Source: Polydrusus tereticollis | Taxonomy: Eukaryota > Arthropoda > Insecta > Coleoptera > Curculionidae | Direction: 5' to 3' | Length of the DNA stretch: 64,000 nt | Assembly: GCA_963920685.1 (NCBI GenBank) | Contig: OY987329.1 | Span: 40,797,520-40,861,519 of the forward strand | Shown: positions 30,013-41,250 of the stretch, piece after piece | How positions within the stretch are numbered: position 1 is the first letter of the stretch | How the letters are laid out: each line of letters opens with the position of its first letter | The notes under the pieces: generated by a model | Database searches by the model: none | Seen by the model: only the letters and a program-made list of their open reading frames with translations | What the model was told of the DNA's origin: nothing | Made by a program: the position numbers and the translations under genes

Positions 30013-30540
30013 GTTTGATCAAAATCAAAATCAAAATAGTTTATTTGTGTTAATATACATATTATGTATTTACACAAGTCAATATATTATAAGTCTATTC
30101 TATGTTATTCTATGAGCTATGCTAAAATTATGATAAATAAAAGTCTAGACATAGACAGGTCACAATTTAAGATTTTGAAATATAACAAAAAAATAAAATA
30201 ACAGGACTGAATAAAGTGTAAAAATAGTAATAATAACAAATACATTATACACAAAGATACGTGGTAAACCGTTTAGCTAAAAAATCACACAGCATAGGCC
30301 ACACAATTTACATAGACTATAGTTTTAACTTACTAAAAATTGCATACGACTAGTTACATTTAAAATATTTTAAAATTCAGTTTAAGTTAAAATGCAATAT
30401 AGGGCTGTTAAAATGTTAAAAGTTAAAGAAGATATTTATACAGTCTTTGGTCAGTCAACGAAAAAAATATCGTCCTAGATCTTGAGAAACTAGGACCCTT
30501 AGAACCAAAAGACAACGGTTGGTTAGAAAAAATATAATAA
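30013..30540 (-). repeat. LINE 3' end with (TTTTGA)n tail
   Basis: The plus strand begins GATCAAAATCAAAATCAAAA at 30016 followed by TAGTTTATTTGTG. On the minus strand this is an AAATAAACTA end with tandem TTTTGA units, the third such tail in the window. The following ~0.5 kb is AT-rich and may be the LINE 3' untranslated region; no coding part was recognised. Confidence 0.45.
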
Positions 30541-30544
30541 CCAC

Positions 30545-32090
30545 AAAATTGTTACAGCTCTCGACAAATGTAAAGTAAGTGACCGAGATTCCGTACATCT
30601 TTTAAGCGCTGTCGCCGAAGCTTAGGACATAACGTACTTTCTTTGTCCATAAGTTGAACAACAATTCAACGTTATAGACAACAACTAAGAAAAGAAAGGG
30701 CAGGAAAACTAAAATTGGCTTTTAAAGGTCATACATTTGTGGCTCCTGTAGTTCACTGGGATGGATAATTATTTGCTTACCTAACTGGATCTGAAAAGCA
30801 CGACAGACTAGTAGTTATAATTATAAGTGGCGATACAGAACAAATTCCAAGGATCCCAGTTTTACACACTTCAACTGGGTGAGAGCAAGCTACTGAAGTT
30901 TACGAAGCGCTATTTAACTGGAATCTCCAAGATACAGTAGTTGCGTTATGTTGCGACACTACTGCCTCCAGCTTCGGTCGTCCAAATGGTGCAAGTGTTT
31001 TATTAGAACAATTATTGTTAGAACGAGATTTAATTTATTTACTTTTTAGGCACCATATTCGTAAACTTATTCTAAAAAGTGCTTTTGATGTAAAAATGCC
31101 TTCTTCTAGTGGTCTCAACGTACCATTGTTTAATCGTTTTAAAGAATCCTGGTCTAAAATCAATACCTTAAATTATAAATCAGCATTAGGAGATGAAAAT
31201 ATAAATGCATTATTGCAACTTGATAATCTTTAAATGGTTGGTATTCTTAATTTTGTGGAACCAGCCTTAGATTCCCAGCAGCCTCGCGATGACTTATAGA
31301 GAATTTTTACGTTTGACCCAGTTGTTTTTAGGAAAGTAAAATTTACCATTCGTGCTCCTGGAGCGTTCCATCATGCACGCTGGATGGCGAAAGCTATTTA
31401 TTGCTTGAAAATATATCTTTATAGGGACGAGTTTACATTAACAGTCAGAAAAGGAAGAGTAACAGAAATGTATGCATTCTTATCGTCAAAGTTTATGTTA
31501 GGGCTTGATTCACCGCTCCCTGTCCATACAAAGCTCCATATCAAGATCTTCAAATTGCCAAAAATCTTATTAAATATAAAACTATTGATTCACAGATATC
31601 TGAAGCTCCTGTTGAAAAAATTAAAAATCACCTGTGGTACTTGTTTTGTGCGATATGCGCAGTATCGTTCTTTGATAACGAAATTCCTGTTGAAATCAAA
31701 AGACATATGATAAAAGATCTAGAAAAACCAGACTCGCTAGAAGGAGGTGAAAAACGAGTTAGATTAAGTAATATATAGGAAAAAGAACATAAAGAACTTT
31801 GGGAATTCATATGCAAAAACGTTTTTTGAAAAGTTAGGGTTATCTACATATTTTTAAAAGAGAATCAAGAAAACTGGGAAAGCAATGATGAGTACAAAAA
31901 TAATTTTAATGTAGTGAAAAAGTTTAAAGTAGTGAATGACACTACAGAAAGAGGTATTAAACTTATAGACGAATATAATAAAATATTAACAAAAGGTGTA
32001 GAACAACGTCAATGTATACTGCAAATTGTAAGCGAATATAGAAAAAAATTTAAAGATGTCAGTAAGACAATACTTGCGGAAACTTGTTAA
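30545..32090 (+). pseudogene. Degenerate ORF of an unclassified transposase-like family
   Basis: Frames with several stops and shifts join into a long protein-like series: KCKVSDRDSVHLLSAVAEA (30570), TTIQRYRQQLRKERAGKL, VVHWDG, LTGSEKHDRLVV, SGDTEQIPRIPVL, ALCCDTTASSFGRPNGASVL (30945), RHHIRKLILKSAFDVKMP, VPLFNRFKESWSKI (31015-31233), a middle part at 31384-31500, HLWYLFCAICAVSFFDNEIP (31630) and finally VVNDTTERGIKLIDEYNKIL near 31930 with a stop at 32087. Conserved acidic positions in HWDG, CDTTAS and the HLWYL region suggest an RNase H-like transposase, and the VVND-ER tail recalls hAT-like families. I know this set of motifs from unannotated insect repeats but cannot give it a formal name. 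Confidence 0.6.
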
Positions 32091-32136
32091 AAGTGATTAA
32101 AACAAAATATTTGTGTAAATACATAATAGGGTTAGG

Positions 32137-34420
32137 GAAAGGATAGAAAGTCAAAAAGTCTTTCTTCACTAGTTTAATAAGAGCAATTAGAGGCTCAGTT
32201 TTATGAAAACGCGTCTACATGTTTCGAAGGTAGTAACCTTCATCTTCAGGAGATAAAAAATAGTACTGCAGTTAATATTAGCAGTATAGAGAAAATTGTA
32301 GGTGGAAGGTGACGTTGATGAAGCTTTAAAAAATTTTATTTTGAAAATGCAATCAACATACTGACAAGAAATTTTGTTAATAGAGGTAATAAATTCAAAG
32401 ATATTTGTGAAATTTAGAAGGTCATAAAGAAATACATGTTCTTCTTATTCAGGTTCAAGTAAGGATACATAAAGAAGACTGTTATCAATTAAGTAAAAAT
32501 TCCATTTTGTAAAATTTTTAGCACATGTTAGAAAATTTTTGTGTTCGGGGTGCTGGAGACTCAAGGTCCGGTTTCCCGTAGTTATATTAATCCCATTGTT
32601 TAGGGCAGTTAATAGACGTTTGAACAAAGAATAAACAATAAAACTTGTTAAAAAAATAAAATAAAAATCTTTGATTTTACACCCTTAAAGATGAACAGGG
32701 AGACAAACACAACTAAAAGAGAACTGACAACGTGTTCTCGTACTGTATCGATTGACAGTTGGAAGTTGACAGTAGAAGAACAATATGGTGTAAGTTATAA
32801 GATGGGAAATGTCAGTACACTGAGCGAAATATCGGGTTGACATAACTCAAATATGAGTTATCCTAGACCGACTCGTGTTGCTAATAGGGGACAGCTCAGA
32901 CCTCTGAGTTACGGCAACTCAATCGAAGAGATTGCATCAAATCACTGTTAATGAGTTATAATAGCCCCGAAGATGGGTTGTTTTAGCTAGCTACCTTAGC
33001 TAATCGATCGTAACTGGGTTTGAGGAACACATGCGACGTGGGCTGCAGCAATTCATTGTTTAAGCTGCCAGAGACCAATATGGGAGTTGTGATGCGTCAC
33101 TACTAGGGCTAGATTAACTCATGATTCGAGCTATCAAAACTGGACCTTTCAGTTGTTCTAGCTTACTTAACAACTATAGATTTAATCTGTCCTAAATGTT
33201 GACAGGGAATCACAATAGAGCCAAGAAACACAGGGAATATTTAATAATATGTACTTTAATTAACAAACAATTAACATATCTAACAACATATGATAAACGT
33301 CAAGTGCAAAGGAACTACTCTATAAACGAAGCTAGGCACAATAAGGTTGAGCACTTTAAATACATTCCAACACTAAAATTGGATTATTCTCATTTTCACG
33401 CACCTGTATGAGAACAAACTCTGAACAAAAATAAAAAAAAAAAAACATCCCTCCGATCAACGATTGCGCGGATAGCAAGTCCAGTTATGTGGTCCATGAC
33501 GCGATGTGCACGAGATATTACTAACAATGGGATGAAGTTACCGCGCCAAATCGGTACGAGCGTGAATTCGGAACTTTCCGTGACTTTTCAATCGATGATT
33601 TACCCTTGACATAAGTTTTAAGAGCACTATTTACGACTTATTCCAACTCAAAATAATTTAACACACTGTGATGAGTTACAATAATGCACGTCTGGGTCAA
33701 AACAGCACCTTAAAATCAGTTAGTAGGTTTTCCCAATCCAAAAACTGAGTTCAGGTAACTCATAAAATGGTTACAAGATGAAGGATTGTGGTAATCCCAA
33801 ATGTGTTTAAAATGTTGATATTTGTGTGTTGAGGCGAACCACAAGAAGCTGAGTTATTGTAGCGTTTTTAAATGATTTGTGATAATTCGTAGGCTGAGTT
33901 TGAACAACATAGTAAGGTGCGTTAAAGTAGCTCTAATTCTGCAACCCACGACATCGGTAAATCCATTTTTGTCAGTGTATGATCATAAAAATGATAAGGT
34001 TAGAAAAGCTCAATCACCGTCCTTAGAGCTAGCTAGGTAATCAATAAAGATAATCAAGATGACACAAAACATGAATATAAATAAATATACAATGGTTTTG
34101 TGATAACAGACTATTAACCGGGTTAGGGAATAGGTCTCCTCAAAATTCTTCTTTTGCTGTGGCCTCTGTTGGTCGGTGTATAAAACATAAGGTTTAGGTT
34201 TAATTAAGCACAATTGTAGCCGAAACACAGAACTTAAATCTAAAAATGGTAAACCAAAATATTTTTGAAATATTAAATATAGAAAGTGGGTGTAAAATAG
34301 GAAACCGATCTTAAACACAAGTTAAAAGAGTAGTACCTATCAAAAACTTTTTCTTTTCGAGAACTGAGCCTCTGATTGCACTTCTTAAATTAGTGGAGAA
34401 AGACTTTTTGACTTTCTTTC
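32137..34420. repeat. Inverted repeat flanking 2.1 kb
   Basis: 32137-32205 (AGAAAGTCAAAAAGTCTTTC, then GAGGCTCAGTT) is repeated in reverse complement at 34350-34425 with about 85% identity. Between them lies 2.1 kb with no long gene. The stretch 32221-32249, read on the minus strand, has a CTGAAGA / hairpin / GAAAC arrangement. Frames at 32445-32627 (minus) and 33196-33411 (plus) are unrecognised. It may be a DNA transposon or two inverted fragments of one retroelement; no target duplication was found. Confidence 0.5.
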
Positions 34421-34486
34421 CTTTCCTTATATTTCAACTCCACTTTAAGGATGGACTATTTCTTCAAATTATAATAGAGTTAGTTC

Positions 34487-34996
34487 TTAGGTACAAAACA
34501 GATGCAGATTCGCCCTTACATATAGTAGATTTTTAAGGATATATAGAGACGGCATTGTAAGTATCCCCAACTCCACAAAAGCCGCCCTATAATCATCCCT
34601 GTAGCCAAGACCACTGCTCACCACCCGATGCATGCCCCCACACAAGTACAGCATAAGATAATGATGTGCATGAAATACCGCAAAATAGGCTGTCCTTAGT
34701 ATCGGATTGGACACATTTTCTGCAAGACGACGCAGCAGATATAGATTTTTATTCAATTTTGATGCAATAGCATCAACATGCATACCCCACTCTACTTTTG
34801 GGTCAATGCATAATCCAAGGAATTTATTGCCGCACACATGATCATTCAAAGTCCCCACATCTCTCAGTGAAAACACGATTCTCTCTATCCTACTCTTATT
34901 TAATAGCAGTTTATTAGAATTAAACCATTCTTTAGCCATCCGCTGTGCCTCCAAGGAAGCCCGCGCCTCGATAAAAGTACACGCGAAATTGCACAA
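34487..34996 (-). pseudogene. LINE reverse-transcriptase fragment
   Basis: 169 codons without a stop on the minus strand: MAKEWFNSNKLLLNKSRIER, KFLGLCIDPKVEWGMHVDAI, LYLLRRLAENVSNPILRTAY, GLGYRDDYRAAFVELGILTM, PSLYILKNLLYV. This is the region after the reverse-transcriptase catalytic core in Jockey/CR1-type LINEs. It is truncated at both ends, lacking the catalytic YADD part. It is a different family from the Jockey copies at 490 and 8157. Confidence 0.75.
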
Positions 34997-35139
34997 TACA
35001 CTTTACTGTATCGCAGATTTTAAGGGTATATCAACTGTGCCCTTACCACAGCGTGTTCAAGCGTTTTTACCTGCGGATTTTCTTAGCGAGTTTTTTATGG
35101 TACTTGGCCTTTGCAACAACAGGTAAAATCTCCGACATT

Positions 35140-36085
35140 TCTATCATACTGGTGTAGTCCTGATTCGGGTCTAAAGGCCGTCGTCGGTTGGAATTGCTTC
35201 CTAACGTTTTGCTAGCACGAGTGGCAAGCATCTTCTATCACATATTATGTTTACCGATGAAGCATGTTTTTCTCGAAATTCAATTATGAACTTTCATAAC
35301 AATCATATCTGGACTAAACAAGATCCCCACGCGGTTATAGAAATATTTATCAACAACAGTCTTCCGTAAATGTTTAGGTTGGTTATGTGGGTGATTATTT
35401 CATTGAACCTCATATTTTACCACCGAGATAAATGTTCAAGAGTATTGTCATCATTTGGCATTTGTGTTACCTGAACTATTATAAAATGTCCCACTGGCAG
35501 TAAGAGGAGCAATGTGGCTCATGCATGCTCACTTTAGCATAGTAGCACGTCAATTTCCGGATGCAACTTTTAGAGAAAAGTGGATCGGTCGCGCAGGTCG
35601 ACAGTCATGGCCGACCAGGTCACCGGATATAAATCCCTTAGATTTTTTCCTTTGAGAGCATTTTAGTGCCTCGTTTATAAAACTCCAGTCAACACTGAAG
35701 AAACATTAATCCAACGGATGCGGGTTTCATGTGATCAGATAAGACATACGCCGGGAATGTGCGAACATGTTCGGTAATCGATGTTAAGACGAGGTAATGC
35801 TTGCATTGAAGTTGAAGGAGGACATTCTCAGAAACTATTGTAAGTTTCGTGTTACTTATTGCTAAATGTTTTACTTCGAAAAAGATAGCGTGTCATTGTT
35901 TGCTTATTTCCTTAATTTCCGGCGTTACCACTGTGCACGCCACTAGCAAAATGAGACAAACAGTGTTCAGCTAATAAAATTCATTTGTATTCATTAAAAA
36001 CTGTCACCAACTTTCAACGTCATATTGGATTGCGCGTTCTTGTTACTTAGGATTTTTTTTTAATATTTCAACACCCTGTAAAGAA
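35140..36085 (+). pseudogene. Degenerate Tc1/mariner-like transposase
   Basis: Broken frame: MFTDEACFSRN (35250), HIWTKQDPHAVIE, FREKWIGRAGRQSWPTRSPD (35575-35640), INPLDFF, and a C-terminal residue of the GGHFE type near 35820. First and third catalytic acids are readable; the HDGAP motif is eroded (WLMHAHFS). ACACCCTGTAAAG at 36070 is a probable right terminal repeat. Many stops. It belongs to the same broad family as the transposases at 1622 and 48183. Confidence 0.7.
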
Positions 36086-36390
36086 ATAATTTTTTATTAT
36101 GATGTACCAAGGATATGCAATAAAGTGATTTTTATGTTCTCTCTCAAAAACCAAGCAAGATAAGAAAAAAATAAGGAATTTGTAGTTTTAGTTGCCTAAT
36201 GCGAAAAAAAATACAAAAATTGCAGAAAAATCAGTGGCGCACATATTTTTTGTCAAAAATCTTAGTTTAGGTGCCTTTCGAGACGCTACTATACTTAAAA
36301 AACTTAGTCTAGTCAGGGCTAAATTAGCCCCTTACTACCTTAAATAACAATATAAATAGTAAGAGAATACTACTTGGCAAGTGGCAATCG

Positions 36391-36903
36391 TAATATGACA
36401 TATAAATATGTATACATGTGAGAACTTTGTTCTCAAGCCACTTGCTGAGACCTTATACAATAAGGATTAACCAAATCATGCTAAAACAGCTATTCTCTGG
36501 GCTACATGCCCCAATGAGCGCTGAATTAAATAGCACAATTTGGCTATAGGGTGTTTCAATTTTCCAATGGTAGGTGTGCTCGCTTGTCATGCTTGCCCTG
36601 TACTGACGAGAACCAAAGAGTTCGAAACCGGTCTACAGGTAGCAGCAGCGTTGCAACCTATCATTGGAAATAAAGATTCATTCTTTTCTTTCCCGGTAGT
36701 TTCTGCAATCTGAGTCTGTATTTTAGTACTAACAGTTTAGTCAAAAGAAGCCAAATTGTGCTATTTAATTCAGCGCTCGTTGGGGCATGTAGCCCAGAGA
36801 ATAGCTGTTTTAGCATAATTTGGTTAATCCTTATTGTATAAGGTCTCAGCAAGTGGCTTGAGAACAAAGTTCTCACATGTATACATATTTATATGTCATA
36901 TTA
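36391..36903. repeat. Long palindrome, 155-bp arms
   Basis: 36391-36545 and 36749-36903 are reverse complements with only about two mismatches (CATG/TATG near 36477 and AATG/AACG near 36513). The 203-base centre itself has a smaller inverted pair (CCAATGGTAGGT at 36562, ACCTATCATTGG at 36657). TTAAATAACAAT occurs at 36340-36351 and 36901-36912, as a possible 12-base target duplication of the whole unit. It looks like a recent foldback-type or SINE-containing insertion. Confidence 0.8.
36559..36670 (+). repeat. tRNA-like segment in palindrome centre
   Basis: AATGGTAGGTGTGCTCGCTT resembles a tRNA D-arm with anticodon arm, and AGTTCGAAACC about 60 bases further matches the RNA polymerase III B box (GTTCRANNC). 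This suggests a tRNA-derived SINE head. The cloverleaf is not intact (no proper acceptor stem), so it is not a functional tRNA. Confidence 0.35.
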
Positions 36904-36912
36904 AATAACAAT

Positions 36913-37374
36913 GCCAAATTTCAACAAAATCGGCTAAAGGATTATTAAGATATCTACGAAAAAACGATTTTTTTTTTAAAGTTTGACGCCCTGTATCTTG
37001 AAGACGAAGCATTACCGGACCTATGTTTATATACACTTTTTGTCTTAGAATCACTCGAAACATCACCCCTTAAGGTTTGGCTACGTACTAAATTAACACC
37101 CTGTATATAATTTGTTATTTAAGTTGGCATTTATTTAAAAAGCACTGCATATTAGATGTTAGATGTCCCGTTAAAGAAAAGGTTATCTTAGGTTAATGCA
37201 ATGTTTATAATTATAAAGTATTTTTAAAACTTTTAACGAAAAGCACAAATTATATCAATTTTATAGAGATAAACCAAGAAAAAATTTTATTTGTAAACGA
37301 TATTACTTATATTTAGTTGCCAATTTAGTCAAACTTGATATACTGAACATTGGAAGCAATTATATTATTAAAAA
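36913..37374. other. Non-coding, upstream of the secreted-protein gene
   Basis: Contains CGCCCTGTATCTTG (36988) and ACACCCTGTATATAA (37098), ends of Tc1/mariner-like elements. The 270 bases before ATG 37375 are AT-rich without recognisable transposon sequence and would hold the 5' UTR and perhaps the promoter of the gene starting there. No TATA box or initiator can be named with confidence. Confidence 0.35.
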
Positions 37375-37497
37375 ATGCTCGTTTTAAAGTTGGTTTTCTT
37401 GTCCTCGTGTCTGTATTTGATTACTGCCTCTGAATCTTCCGAAAAACTTGAATCATGGCTCTCAAGTCCAACTAGTGCAGATGTGTTGCGAAGTGTC
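37375..37497 (+). CDS. Exon 1 of unknown secreted-protein gene (signal peptide)
   Basis: ATG 37375, 41 codons, ending in phase 0 at a perfect donor GTC|GTAAGT (37498). Residues 1-18 (MLVLKLVFLSSCLYLITA) have a basic residue, a hydrophobic core and small residues before a probable cleavage site, i.e. a signal peptide. The mature part starts SESSEKLESWLSSPTSADVL. Reading past the donor meets TAA after five codons, so splicing is required. Two further phase-0 exons on the same strand, at 54136 and 62957, continue it; neither exon resembles a transposon. Predicted localisation is the secretory pathway. I do not recognise the family and assign no function. Confidence 0.75.
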
Positions 37498-39107
37498 GTA
37501 AGTACTATTTTTTAATTTAATAAAACCCTTTTGCTACTAATAGCTATATAAAGGGTGTCTAGAAGTGAATGAAATACCTAAAAGCATATAAAGAAAAGTT
37601 TACAATAACGTACGTCCACCAATGCTTCCATACGGAGCTACAGGCCCTTAACGATGGTGTCATCAAATTGTTTTCTTTAAATATTTATTAGGATCTAGTT
37701 ACAATACAAAAATTAACTTTCAGGTATAAGTTAGTGTTTTGGAGGTTACTTTTTTTAAATATCAGGTAATCCATATTGCAACCAGTAACATGGTAACACA
37801 AGGGTGTGTGTTAATTAAGATAATATTTTTTTTGTCAAGAGTATTTTCGCTATTATTTAAACAAATTATGGTTACCTCAACATAAGATAAAAGAAATTTA
37901 ATGCTATGACACTTTTTTGAATATATTAATTTCATTAATAAACATCAACAAATGAATAACAAAATAATAAACAACGCTGTCCCTAAAATTTTAAATATTT
38001 TTGTTTAATAACAAGTCTTAAGTGATTTCGGTTCACATCAATGCATCTCCGAACTCGCATTCTTATAGATTTTCTAACTCCTCTAAAAATACCAGGCCTA
38101 TTTCCTATAACTTCACATTACTCGCTGCTCTAGTTCTTTAACGTTGCGAACTGGTACTTCATATACTAAGGATTTTAAGTAGCCCTATAAAAAACAATTT
38201 ATTGGATTTAAATCTGGGGAAGGAGGTGGGCAACGTACAGGACACCTTCGTCCTATCCATGCATTTAAATTGAGTCAACTATGATTTATTGCGAAATGCT
38301 TGGTAATAGCAATAAGAATATTAATAATAATAATTACTTACATTTTAAAGTAGCATGCACGCACCTTCTTATTTTTATTATTCTTGTAGCATGTTTACTG
38401 GATTCACGCACTGCAGCCGTTTTAAGTCCTTTTACACCACTTTTTACGAACACATGTTCGAGGAACCATAATTTATTTAAAGAATAGCGACAATATAATG
38501 GGGAAAAGAAATAATAATACGGTTTTAAATATCCCACAACTCTTTTTTTACTACGCCACTGGTTGTAACCTGAGTCACCTGATATTTTAAGTTAGTGGCG
38601 TCCAATTACACTTACTAATACATAAAAGTTAATTTCTGTGTTGTAACCATAACTAGATTTATTCCAAACACAAGTAGCGGCAAAACATATCCGTCATCAA
38701 ACCTGAGAGATTCTGGTATACCAGGAAGCACTAGCACTGTGGTTATATATACAATAATACAGGGCTGGCTGTCAGGTTTTAAACTCTCTTATTCTCCCCT
38801 AATCAAAATATTAAAAAGGCAATGACAATTAGGAATTGGTTGTCTAAGATCATTTTTCACTTTCCCAAGAACTTAACAATTATATTTTCTTATCAGCTTT
38901 TTTCGCTGCCAACTCTTTTATAATCCCGGTATAATCTAATGAGCCGGCTAAGACTGACTTTATTGCGATCATAGTTAATCGAAGCAGCCTCTCTAGCCCC
39001 ATTGTAATTCTCAAAGAACTCTTTCCTCTTGCAAAAACGCTGAATGACAATTCTGCTTGAACAACGGTTACAAGTAAAGTGCAGAAAATACGTAAGGCAA
39101 GTACTTA
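37498..39107. other. Start of intron 1; repeat-derived, no gene
   Basis: GTAAGT at the start. AAAGGGTGTCTAGAAG near 37551 looks like a Tc1/mariner-type terminal sequence. The rest is AT-rich with a transposase scrap at 38030-38290. No host exon was recognised. Confidence 0.4.
38030..38290 (-). pseudogene. Tc1/mariner-like transposase fragment
   Basis: On the minus strand from 38275: a WIGRRCP-type stretch (MDRTKVSC in one frame), then CPPPSPDLNPIN, then GYLKSLVYEVPVRNVKEL with stops and shifts. SPDLNP with the third catalytic acid followed by 'W-YLK' is the hallmark C-terminal block of these transposases. Only this block is left. Confidence 0.6.
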
Positions 39108-40355
39108 ATATAATTTAATAAAAGTTTAATGTGATGGGCACTAGTAAGGACCTCTTAAAATAGTGTCTCCTTAAACATATTTAGCTGTTCTAGTTTACCA
39201 GGGGGGACTAAGCTTTGCAACTTAATGCTTAAATTCTTAACACCCTATATGATAAAAACTTAAAACAGATAAATCTGGCTAGCTTGCAACTTTTATTTAC
39301 TATCGATAAAATGAACCGTTTTCGAGAAAAAGAATAATTAGCGAATAGTTGTAGAAGACCTGTGTTCACAATAAATATGCGTTTTATTTATTCATCGACA
39401 CCAGAAAACCGTATTGTTATTGCAAACGTTACTATGGTACGAAGTAAATGAAATATTCTGCATTTAAAAACTTCTCATCCTTCACATCGCTGGCACCTTG
39501 ATCCTTTACCGCGATATTAAATTACTGATTTTTGGATTTTGTGGTGAATTTAATTGTGAATTAAATTGAGTTATGGAATATACATTTATTGAGTATGCAG
39601 ATATGCATCTGATGTATGGTTTTGCGTCTTGCAATGCTTTAGAAGCCAGAAGGTTATCACGAAAGATTTCCTAATCGTACTATGCCAAACCAGAAGACAT
39701 TTTAACGAGTTGGCCAACGTCTTAGGGAGAACGGTGGGCGGTTCCAGTTAATAATGTAATACATATTATTACATATTATTGACTTTCTTCATAATTTTAT
39801 GAAAGTTTGGAAAAAATAGCACTGATGCTCGTATGCACGCCGCAATTAGAGGAAAATATTTTAAATGCTGTAGATGACACTCCATCAACGAGCACTCGAA
39901 AATCATCAGCATAGCTTAATACATCGAAAACAATAGTACATAAAGTTCTTCAAGAACAGCTGTTATATCGATATCATTTGCAAAAAGTACAAGAACTGAT
40001 TCCTAAAGATTTTCCTCCTAGAATGCAGTTTGCACACTAGCTATTCGATCAGCAGCGAAATAATGTAAACTTCATTAACATTATTCTTTTCACGGATGAA
40101 GCAAGGTTTACAACAATGGTATCACCATTTTACACAATCCTCATGCCACTATTATTTCGCATCATCAACATCAGTTAAAATCAATTAATATATGGACAGG
40201 AATTATTTGCAATTTTTTGATTGGACCATTCGTATTGCCGGAACGCTTAAATGGACAACTTTAATTTAATAAATCATTTAAAACCCGCCGAAACATGTAC
40301 GTCATGCACGATGGGGCACTACCTAATTTCAGCGTTGGTATGCGGGAGCCATATA

Positions 40356-41206
40356 CAGGGTCGTTGGTATGTATGAAAACGGTCAATTATTTCTGAAAGT
40401 AAAACAGCTAACAAAAAATGTTCAAGACAAAAGTTTCAGGGTTTTAAATTTTAGAATTTAAAAAAATTAAGTGTACAGGATGAGTCAGAAAGCCGTAGAG
40501 AAATAAAGTTACTTTTTTTTTAACGGAACACCTTATACCTTACAATATTTTTGGATTTTACATAAACTTACAATTATTTTTATTAAGTGCATTATCAGTC
40601 TAAACCTAATAGTTTCCGAGATATCGACTTTTAAAAAATGACATTTTTGAAATTTGACAGCATCTAGCTTTCTAACGGTAGGCCCTAGAGCAAAACGGCT
40701 TACATGTCCCCTGTCTTCCTTTTTTATTATCTTCTCAAAAATGCCAACTTCCGTTAAACCGGAAGTACTATATTTCCGGCTTCTGAGCTACATCCGGTTT
40801 AACCGGAAGTTGACACTTTTAGAAAGATAGTTGAAAACTAAGATAGGGACATGTACGCCGTTTTACTCTAAGACATACCGTTAGAGAGCTAGAAGCTGTC
40901 AAAATTCAAAAATGTCATCTCTCGAAAGTCGATATCTCGGAAACTATTAGGTTTAGACTAATGATGGACTTAATAAAAAATAATTGTAATTTTACGTCAA
41001 ATCCAAAAATATTCTAAGATAGAGGATGTTCCATTAAAAAAAAAGTAACTTTATTTTTCTACGGCTTTCTGACTCATCCTATATACTTAATTTTTTAAAA
41101 TTCTAATAGACTATAAAAAACCCTAAAACTTTTATCTCGAATATTTTTTGCTAGCTGTTGTGCTTTAAGGAATAATAGACCGTTTCCATACATAACAACG
41201 ACCCTG
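40356..41206. mobile_element. Near-perfect palindromic MITE, TA target
   Basis: The 851-bp unit begins CAGGGTCGTTGGTATGTATG and ends with the matching inverse CATAACAACGACCCTG, flanked by TA on both sides (40354-40355, 41207-41208). Complementarity runs through almost the whole element: ACAGGATGAGTCAGAAAGCC at 40477 pairs with its copy near 41080, and the centre at 40745-40810 repeats AACTTCCGTTAAACCGGAAG-like blocks. It has no coding capacity. It was probably mobilised by a mariner-type transposase in trans. Confidence 0.85.
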
Positions 41207-41250
41207 TATGTATTATGAATATGTTGAAGCAACAACAGAGATAGAAGATC

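Noticed and set aside
36559..36670. Functional tRNA gene
   Set aside because: Only A/B-box-like parts fit; the acceptor and T stems do not pair, so at most a SINE head.
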